From positions 558,001 through 622,000 of the forward strand of contig CP131612.1 of assembly GCA_030686115.1 (NCBI GenBank): a stretch of 64,000 nt of DNA, read 5' to 3'. Below are positions 57,632 to 64,000 of this stretch, piece by piece; positions within the stretch are counted from its first letter, which is position 1, and each line of letters opens with the position of its first letter. The DNA is from Psychrobacter cibarius (lineage in GTDB: Bacteria > Pseudomonadota > Gammaproteobacteria > Pseudomonadales > Moraxellaceae). The translations under genes and the position numbers were made by a program. Below the pieces are notes generated by a model. The model had not been told where the DNA came from and searched no databases. It saw nothing but the letters and a program-made list of their open reading frames with translations.

Positions 57632-59647
57632 TTAATGCTGCGCCGTCCAATCAAGCATCGCATCTAGCACGGGTCTTGCTGTATAAGCGTTATGTGCTTG
57701 CTCACTATTGATGAGTCCAACCACGACATAATCCTGTCCTGATAATCCTTTGACATAGCCTGCCATCGAGGTGACGTTGTTTAAGGTACCTGTTTTTATC
57801 CACGCCCGACCAATGGCTGCTGATTCTGGTAGGCGTTCACTATGAGCGGTAATGGTGCCACTAACGCCAGCGATACCTAACGAGTTGACGTAAGCGTTAA
57901 AACTTGGATGGCTATAAGCATAAGTTAATAGCTCGCTTAGGTTGGCAGCTGTGATGGTACAGTCGCGGCAGAGTCCTGAACCATTGGTCAAATGGGGCGG
58001 CGGTGTGCTTAGATTGGTCTGCCACCATTGATTAATAGTTTGTAATGCGACAGGATAGCTCGTCGCAGTCGGCGTGCCAAATTGATACAAGCTATGTGAA
58101 CCATTAATAGCTTTATCGAGTGTTTTATTATCAACTTTGTCATAAACACCAATCGATAACGCCACTTGCTCAGTCATCACATTGTTTGAAAAGTGATTGA
58201 TATCGTAAATCTGCTGCGTCAAATTCAATGATGGGTAGCTGACAATAGGCAGCGGTGATATAGGAAGTGCTGCCAGACCATGCGTTGATTTGGTGCTTTT
58301 CATTTTAGTGTAGGGCGCTTCTTGAGTGATGACATGACCACTCAGCGTATTGCCTAGCTCTTGCCATTTTTCGGCAATAACGCGTGCTGCAAAATCTTTG
58401 GCATCAGGATAAGCCACATAAAAAGCATGCTCTTGGCAGCTGTTTGGCAACTGAGTATTTAACACCAATTGTTTTGTTTGCCACTCGGGTGCGAGACTAT
58501 AACGCGCTTGTCCACAGGCTGCTGAACGCGTATTTATGATGCTGGGCAAAGCATAATTTGCTAATTTTGGTGTATAAGTCAGATTTGCTTGGTCATCGTT
58601 TAACGGATAGCTTTTGATACCGATGGTACTAAAATTCACCAAAAAACCATCGGGACTGGCGTTATAAGGACGCAGTGGCGAATTGTCAAAGGCGGCAGGG
58701 TCTTTACTAACATTTTTAAAGACGCCGCTGTCAACAATAATATCACCGTCGATATGACGGATACCGGACGACTGTACTTTATAAAGGAGCTGTTTTAAAC
58801 GCTCGTGGGTCATTTTTGGATCGCCGCTGCCTTGAATAATCAAATCGCCATGCAGACGGTCACCGATGACAAGGCCTGTATGATAGACACGGGTATGCCA
58901 AACAAAATCAGCGCCTAGGGTGTCTAAAGCAATAAAGCTGGGAACGAGTTTCATGGTGCTGGCAGGCGTGCGAGCGACATCAGATTGATGGTTCAGCAAC
59001 GGCGAAAATGAAATTTTTATGGAGGCGTTATCAGTACTGATGTCATCAGTTTTATCGTTATTAGCATTGTTGTTAATGACAGCTGTTTTTGCCTTGTCAC
59101 CCAATATCGTGGGGATGCTCTCTAAGCTTTGATAAGTGTAAGGATCATCGGTGTAAGCATGCAGTTTTTTCTCATGCTTTTCAATGGTACGCTGCTCAAT
59201 AGTAATCAGCGTACTTTGTTGGCGCAAATGGTTATTACTGGTTTTGTCATTATTATTTTGCGTGGCTTTTTGAGAATTACTTTTTATATCAGCATTTATA
59301 TTGGCAGTCGGTTTTGGCTGAAGAGCAGTGGGTTTAGATGAGCGGTGTGTGCTGCTATCAATAACCTGAATGGGAGCGGGCAGGTGACTGGCATTTTTAT
59401 CACCGACTGGTGTGACGATAATACTAATATCAGCCTCTGTTAAATCGGCTCGTGATAATGCTGCTTCGATGGCTTTTGGTAGTGCTGCTTGTGCATGGAT
59501 TGGCAATAGTGTCGCCGTTGCTAATAACGCCATGATAGGTACGTATTTAGCAGGCGGCTTCGACGGTCGCAGATAACGACAGAAAGGAAATAATTTGGCA
59601 GTAAAAGCAGAGGAATGACGGAGTTTAGAGGTGGGTCGCATGAGCAT
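57632..59647 (-). CDS. dacB: D-alanyl-D-alanine carboxypeptidase/endopeptidase (PBP4)
   Basis: PBP4 removes the last D-Ala from, or cuts crosslinks in, peptidoglycan in the periplasm. The active-site motifs are Ser230-Thr-Met-Lys233 (ASTMKLVPS), SNN (HFSNNVM) and KTG (IKTGTLNN). A signal peptide covers about residues 35-56 (ALLATATLLPIHAQA) after an unusually long N-region. The protein is 671 residues against 477 in E. coli; a polar, low-complexity insertion (about 95-220) between the signal peptide and the active site explains most of the difference. The ribosome binding site is weak. Confidence 0.94.
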   Translation of the reverse strand: MLMRPTSKLRHSSAFTAKLFPFCRYLRPSKPPAKYVPIMALLATATLLPIHAQAALPKAIEAALSRADLTEADISIIVTPVGDKNASHLPAPIQVIDSSTHRSSKPTALQPKPTANINADIKSNSQKATQNNNDKTSNNHLRQQSTLITIEQRTIEKHEKKLHAYTDDPYTYQSLESIPTILGDKAKTAVINNNANNDKTDDISTDNASIKISFSPLLNHQSDVARTPASTMKLVPSFIALDTLGADFVWHTRVYHTGLVIGDRLHGDLIIQGSGDPKMTHERLKQLLYKVQSSGIRHIDGDIIVDSGVFKNVSKDPAAFDNSPLRPYNASPDGFLVNFSTIGIKSYPLNDDQANLTYTPKLANYALPSIINTRSAACGQARYSLAPEWQTKQLVLNTQLPNSCQEHAFYVAYPDAKDFAARVIAEKWQELGNTLSGHVITQEAPYTKMKSTKSTHGLAALPISPLPIVSYPSLNLTQQIYDINHFSNNVMTEQVALSIGVYDKVDNKTLDKAINGSHSLYQFGTPTATSYPVALQTINQWWQTNLSTPPPHLTNGSGLCRDCTITAANLSELLTYAYSHPSFNAYVNSLGIAGVSGTITAHSERLPESAAIGRAWIKTGTLNNVTSMAGYVKGLSGQDYVVVGLINSEQAHNAYTARPVLDAMLDWTAQH

Positions 59648-59760
59648 CTTTCATCAGGTGGCAAAAACAGCCTATGGTAACATGAGTTGCCGTTTTCGCG
59701 TAGATGGCAGGTGTAGATGAAAACCTGTTTTTATCTGAATTTTTAAAATACGCACACACG

Positions 59761-60366
59761 CTAGCGCACATGTAAAAATGCCATGGCGGTCATGATGGCA
59801 TCGTTGTAAGCATCGTGAGCGCCTAGATCGGGTATATTATAATGCGCTAAAATATTGGTCAGATGCTGCGCTTGGCTAGATAGCCCTTGGGTTTGACCAC
59901 TCATGCGCCGACTATATAAATGGCGCAAATCGATGACTTCGTTGGGCAGTGCTGTGCCCATATAGCGTTTGACCAGAGGGTTTAAAAACGCTGTGTCTAA
60001 ACTCGTACAAAACCCCACAATTGGGCGATTACCTATAAATGGCAACAACAGCGCCAGCATCTCATCGTAGCTCATACCATGCTCAACGTCGGCAGTACGT
60101 AGACCGTGAATCACAATGGTGTCACGGTCTGGCATCACAGGTGGTCTGCATACGATATGCATACCATTGCCAGTGTCGATTGTATTGTCATTGATATGAA
60201 TCGCGGCGACAGACAATAAATGGTGATTTTTTGGATTGAGTCCCGTCATTTCACAGTCAATCGCTACCCACTGCTTAGCCACAGGTTTGGTAAACATCGA
60301 TGCCAATTCTGGGCGCTGTAGCTGCGTTTTTTGCCAAGCGCAGGATAACTGTGTTAGCCAACTCAT
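59761..60366 (-). CDS. DnaQ-like 3'-5' exonuclease
   Basis: This 201-residue protein has the DEDDh exonuclease motifs: DCEMTG (Asp37, Glu39), the ExoII Asp in FCTSLDTAFL and ExoIII AHDAYNDA. It would cut single-stranded DNA or RNA ends with two metals. The gene follows the CBS-DUF294 gene by 34 bases on the same strand; such pairs are common in gammaproteobacteria, so the two may work together, though how is not established. Confidence 0.9.
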   Translation of the reverse strand: MSWLTQLSCAWQKTQLQRPELASMFTKPVAKQWVAIDCEMTGLNPKNHHLLSVAAIHINDNTIDTGNGMHIVCRPPVMPDRDTIVIHGLRTADVEHGMSYDEMLALLLPFIGNRPIVGFCTSLDTAFLNPLVKRYMGTALPNEVIDLRHLYSRRMSGQTQGLSSQAQHLTNILAHYNIPDLGAHDAYNDAIMTAMAFLHVR

Positions 60367-60400
60367 AGTTGTCGCTCATCCATTTATGCGATTGTTGTAC

Positions 60401-62341
60401 TTATGCGAGTTCTAATTGATAATGCTGACGTAGCTGATTTTTAAAGCTTTTAACAACGGCCAAACACTCTTTTAATAAGTCGCGCTCAAGCGCGGTCAAG
60501 GTCATTGGGTTTACTTGCCGCGCATGTTTATCATCGGTTGATAGAGCGACTGATAGGCGCTGTGCCATAAAAAACTCCAAGGCTTCTAGTAAAGTATCTG
60601 CGCGCTCTTGGGTCAAGGCGCGCGCTTGTACCAAAGCTTTAAGACGATTTTTACTACTGGGCAGCTCTAAGATATCGTTTTCTAATGCCAAGGTACGAAT
60701 GCCATGAACCAGTGGAAAGATACCGGCTTTCTTTAGATCAATGTCTTCTGACCCGGATTTACCACCAAGCAGAGGCACGAACTTTTGCCACCACTGATTG
60801 ACATCACCGAACTGTAACGCGGCACGCGCGAACTGGCGTACAAACATAGGGTCTGACTGCCTGTGGGCAACCTTTAAATGTTGACGCACCTGAGTCAATA
60901 ATGACTCATCTCCGCAGACATATTCGCCATCGAGTATGGCGGACAAATAAATACCATGCATGGGATCCGTATTTCTAAACCATAAACCAATCTGGGCATT
61001 AAACTGTTTTAGCGGCTGTCGCCACATAGGGTTGGTCATCATGATATTACCATCGCACAGTGGATAACCGAGGTCTGCTAAATGCTGATTAAAAGTATCC
61101 GCAAATTCTGGCAGATCAGGGTGAGTATAGCCGTCACGTAAGATGAGCGCATTGTCTTGGTCAGTACGCATGATTTGCTCACCGCGCCCCTCGGAGCCCA
61201 TCACGATCAGGCAGGTATTTGTCATGACCTCATCAGGCACGATAAGTTGCCAGAGCTTAGTAAATACCTGTGCATTCAAGGTCTGTACCATGCGGCTGAT
61301 ATTACCGATTTTGACACCGTTTTGATGTTGGGCGCGAATGTAACGACCGATAAGCTCGACGGCAGTATCTAAGCTCGATAAGTCTTTTGCTTGCTCGATT
61401 TGGATACTAATGAGCTGTGAATGATGACCAATATGCGCAAGCATATCGCTTTGTCCCAATATACCGACGACATCTCCATTTTGATCAATCACTGGTAGCC
61501 GATGGATACGATAGCGGGTCATGGTCAATAATGCATCGCCAATCTCATCACCGGCTTTGATGGTACGCAAGTTGAAATTAGCATAGCGCTGGCAGGGGGT
61601 AGTGGCTGGATCTTGCTGGTCACTCACGGCGCGGCAAATATCGGTATCGGTCAAAATACCCAATAGATGACCAGTACCATATTGCACCTCGCCCTCGTTT
61701 TTTAGGTGGTTTAAGGGTTGCACCAGTACATGTTTTAGCCCCGCTTTCGTCATGATAGACGCGGCTTCGTACAAGCTGTTATTGGCGTTGACGATATGGA
61801 CTGGCAATAGATTGACGTCAATGACGGGCTGCAACATGATTTGCTGCACTTCTTGTTGGTCATTGTAGCTAGCAGAGACTATGGATTTATTATTGCGGCG
61901 CTGCTGTAATGCCTTTAGCCGTTCGGGCAATTTGTCTGACAGCATTTGGCGCACTAGATGATTTTGGGCGCTGATTTTATCGACTGCGCTACCAGCGACT
62001 TGGAGCAACAAGGTATCCTCAGCGGCTCGAAACTGATAGGTCTGCAGGGCTTTAGTATTAAGGCTATTTTCAGTCAATGATTCAGGCAGACGACGGCTGT
62101 CGAACCAGTCGTTATTATTGAGATGGTCGGAGTGATTACTACCCAAGTAAGAGGCAACAAACTCACCATCAAGCAATTGCTCAATCTGCCCTTTAATGAC
62201 CACATACAGATATTGCAACTCTTCGGCAGTTAGATTCTCATTTTTGGCAAGGTAGCGGATTTGGGTATTTTTTCTGATGCTTTGACGTTCAGCCAGACTC
62301 AATACGTCAAAGGGCGGCTGGGTAAAATCAAGATGGGGCAT
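60401..62341 (-). CDS. Cyclic-nucleotide-binding/CBS/DUF294 nucleotidyltransferase-like protein
   Basis: This 646-residue protein has three parts: a cyclic-nucleotide-binding-like N-terminus (about 10-140), a CBS pair (about 170-300; GHLLGILTDTDICRAV and VVGILGQSDMLAHIG), and a DUF294 nucleotidyltransferase-like domain (VMGSEGRGEQIMRTDQDNALIL, from about residue 380) with its substrate-binding C-terminal domain. The metal-binding acidic residues of the transferase part are present. CBS pairs usually bind adenosine nucleotides. The combination resembles GlnD-type uridylyltransferases in fold, but the target is unknown. Confidence 0.9.
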   Translation of the reverse strand: MPHLDFTQPPFDVLSLAERQSIRKNTQIRYLAKNENLTAEELQYLYVVIKGQIEQLLDGEFVASYLGSNHSDHLNNNDWFDSRRLPESLTENSLNTKALQTYQFRAAEDTLLLQVAGSAVDKISAQNHLVRQMLSDKLPERLKALQQRRNNKSIVSASYNDQQEVQQIMLQPVIDVNLLPVHIVNANNSLYEAASIMTKAGLKHVLVQPLNHLKNEGEVQYGTGHLLGILTDTDICRAVSDQQDPATTPCQRYANFNLRTIKAGDEIGDALLTMTRYRIHRLPVIDQNGDVVGILGQSDMLAHIGHHSQLISIQIEQAKDLSSLDTAVELIGRYIRAQHQNGVKIGNISRMVQTLNAQVFTKLWQLIVPDEVMTNTCLIVMGSEGRGEQIMRTDQDNALILRDGYTHPDLPEFADTFNQHLADLGYPLCDGNIMMTNPMWRQPLKQFNAQIGLWFRNTDPMHGIYLSAILDGEYVCGDESLLTQVRQHLKVAHRQSDPMFVRQFARAALQFGDVNQWWQKFVPLLGGKSGSEDIDLKKAGIFPLVHGIRTLALENDILELPSSKNRLKALVQARALTQERADTLLEALEFFMAQRLSVALSTDDKHARQVNPMTLTALERDLLKECLAVVKSFKNQLRQHYQLELA

Positions 62342-62410
62342 GGCATCATCCTTGATGGCATATTTGGTAAAAGATAATCGATGATAAAAGACACTTTACT
62401 ATAGCATTAT

Positions 62411-62460
62411 TAAAGCAAAAAACCTCTAATAACCACAGTAATATTGTGGCTATTAGAGGT
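62411..62460 (-). terminator. Intrinsic terminator of dapC
   Basis: A 15-bp stem (62423-62437 with 62445-62459, one mismatch) is followed on the minus strand by TTTTTTGCTTT. Confidence 0.92.
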
Positions 62461-62499
62461 TGCTGTTTTTTTTGAAAATTTTACGTATAAAGCGACTGC

Positions 62500-63756
62500 T
62501 TATGCGCCTAGTAATTTTCGAATACGGTTTATCGCTTCGCGGCTCTCATCAACACTAGCAACGAGCGCAATGCGCACATAGCCTTGCCCAGGGTTTTTGC
62601 CATCAATATCACGTGACAGATAGCGCCCTGCTAGTGCGTGAATATTGGCCTGCTCGTACAGTGCTTTGACAAACCGCTCATCATCCCCATCGAACGGCTC
62701 AGGGACTTTTATCCAAAAGTAAAATCCAGCCTCAGGCATTCTTAACTCTAGTAGTTCACCAAGCTCAGACATCCACAAGGCAAACTTTTCTTGATACAGA
62801 GCGCGATTGTGTGCCACATGCTTTTCATCTTGCCATGCAGCGATCGAGGCGAGCTGATGTGGTATCGGCATCGCACAGCCTTGATAGGTACGATATTGCA
62901 GATAAGCTTGCAAAATATTGGCATCACCTGCCACAAACCCTGAGCGCAAACCAGGCAGATTTGAACGCTTAGATAAAGAGTGAAAGACAATACAGTTTTT
63001 GAAATCATGACGACCGAGGGCAGCGCAGGCTTGCAATAGTCCAATCGGTGCCGTATCAAAATACAGCTCGCTATAGCACTCGTCACTGGCAATAATAAAA
63101 TCGTACTGATCTGACAGACGAATGAGATATTCCCAATCCTCCATCGTCATGACCGAGCCCGTCGGATTGTTAGGACTACAAACAAACAGCAACTGCGTGC
63201 GCGCCCAAACATCTTTTGGTACGGCGCGATAGTTACCTTTAAAGTCATCGTCCAGTGTGCAAGGCACAAAATAAGGCTCGGCTTGCGCCAGTATCGCTGC
63301 ACCCTCATATATTTGGTAAAAAGGGTTGGGCATGACTATTGTAGGAGCAGTCATAGGAGAAACGGCAGATAATGGGTCAGAGACAGACAGCGGACTACTC
63401 TCTGTATCGCTTACGTTATGATCCACGACTGCTTGTACCAGACTAAAAATAGCCTCGCGTGTGCCCACTACTGGTAATACTTGCGTATTGGCATCGACAT
63501 GGTTCAAAAAGAAGCGTTTTTCTAGCCAATGCGCGATGGTTTGGCGCAGCTCAAACATGCCATTAGTCGTTGGATAACGACTTATTTTGTCCAAATTTTC
63601 ACGTAGTACGTCCAGCACGAACGCTGGTGGCTCATGTTTTGGTTCACCAATACCGAGCTTGATTTCACTGTAGTCATGGGCTGGCACACTGTTAGCAAGC
63701 AATGTTGCCATCTTTGCAAAAGGGTAAGGATGCAGGTACGTTAAGTTGTGATTCAT
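62500..63756 (-). CDS. dapC: Succinyldiaminopimelate transaminase DapC
   Basis: DapC transaminates N-succinyl-L,L-diaminopimelate and its keto partner in lysine and meso-diaminopimelate synthesis. The fold-type I aminotransferase marks are present: LGIGEPKHEPPAFV at the start, CSPNNPTGSVM, and the PLP lysine in FHSLSKRSNLPGLRSGFVAGD. ATG 63756 begins the usual MNHNLTYLHPYPFAKM; TTG 63780 is the longer alternative. A polar insertion (DTESSPLSVSDPLSAVSP) around residue 130 is unusual. Other class I aminotransferases remain possible, but the N-terminal match to DapC is close. Confidence 0.9.
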   Translation of the reverse strand: MNHNLTYLHPYPFAKMATLLANSVPAHDYSEIKLGIGEPKHEPPAFVLDVLRENLDKISRYPTTNGMFELRQTIAHWLEKRFFLNHVDANTQVLPVVGTREAIFSLVQAVVDHNVSDTESSPLSVSDPLSAVSPMTAPTIVMPNPFYQIYEGAAILAQAEPYFVPCTLDDDFKGNYRAVPKDVWARTQLLFVCSPNNPTGSVMTMEDWEYLIRLSDQYDFIIASDECYSELYFDTAPIGLLQACAALGRHDFKNCIVFHSLSKRSNLPGLRSGFVAGDANILQAYLQYRTYQGCAMPIPHQLASIAAWQDEKHVAHNRALYQEKFALWMSELGELLELRMPEAGFYFWIKVPEPFDGDDERFVKALYEQANIHALAGRYLSRDIDGKNPGQGYVRIALVASVDESREAINRIRKLLGA

Positions 63757-64000
63757 AAGTAGGGTAACTATAATAGACAATTAATAATAAAGTGATAAAG
63801 AAAAATTACATTTAAGCAGTGTAGCACTTCTCTTATTTTTTGTCTTTTACTTCTCATGCTCAAGCTGCTTAGCTATTTAACCATAAATTATAATAACTAA
63901 TGAAGCCGTCACAGATTTAAAAATCCTAAAAAAAGCTTATCAATTGATAACTTATAACAATACAAAAAACTGCTGTCAGCCCTAATGATAGATTATGGTG
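63757..64000. other. AT-rich region upstream of dapC to window end
   Basis: This region contains the dapC promoter and probably that of a gene outside the window. I see no start codon with a ribosome binding site and no hairpin worth calling. Confidence 0.4.

Overview
The window looks like a piece of gammaproteobacterial chromosome, most likely Psychrobacter or a close Moraxellaceae relative. This is an inference from protein resemblance: the EF-Tu, an ABZJ_00895-type and a BPSS1780-type membrane protein, Tas, the divergent D-2-hydroxyglutarate dehydrogenase/SerA pair, and AT-leaning intergenic DNA with many short tandem repeats. No rRNA is present. I recognise 50 protein genes (one cut by the left edge) and four tRNA genes; I see no prophage, CRISPR array or complete insertion sequence.

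Layout. 1-12 kb: the start of hflX, a PlsC-like acyltransferase, a Tas-type aldo/keto reductase, an FKBP-type isomerase, a cold-shock/DUF1294 protein, a glutathione transferase, the ileS-lspA pair, an ScsD-like thiol oxidoreductase and a GNAT-nitrilase fusion. 12-24 kb: a BLUF photoreceptor with a C-terminal membrane helix, a D-2-hydroxyglutarate dehydrogenase divergent from serA, a secreted 5-hydroxyisourate hydrolase, trhO, a Sel1 protein, a putative MITE, metX-metW and hemH. 24-33 kb is the most accessory stretch: an acidic small protein, a lipoprotein beta-helix, an SDR, membrane and envelope proteins of unknown role, and a single-gene candidate defence protein at 30421-32748 that joins an Mrr-like nuclease to a STAND-type NTPase. 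33-46 kb: polA, ohr, prfC, a DUF3298 protein, a tail-anchored FHA protein, trpE, and the four-tRNA cluster Thr(TGT)-Tyr-Gly-Thr(GGT) upstream of tuf, the same order as the E. coli tufB operon. 46-64 kb: rimI, a MerR regulator, trxB-aat divergent from ftsK, an amidase, a DODA-type dioxygenase, rlmH, DUF421 and ABZJ_00895-type membrane proteins, dacB, a 3'-5' exonuclease paired with a CBS-DUF294 protein, and dapC.

Functional links visible here: metX and metW overlap by four bases and both serve methionine synthesis; SerA and the neighbouring flavoprotein can be coupled through 2-oxoglutarate/D-2-hydroxyglutarate; trxB and aat abut; ileS and lspA overlap by eight bases. Most genes end in clear intrinsic terminators.

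The signals that ordinary annotation does not explain are: the nuclease-STAND protein; a terminator-like hairpin just upstream of the Shine-Dalgarno of the membrane gene at 27522-28070; a trpE leader hairpin without any Trp-rich leader peptide; a membrane-anchored BLUF protein; a 170-bp MITE-like element; and 14-19-bp tandem repeats in at least six intergenic regions (544, 3363, 11358, 16800, 22152, 44453), plus a degenerate set at 11617 and a frame-shifting 26-nt duplication at the end of metX.
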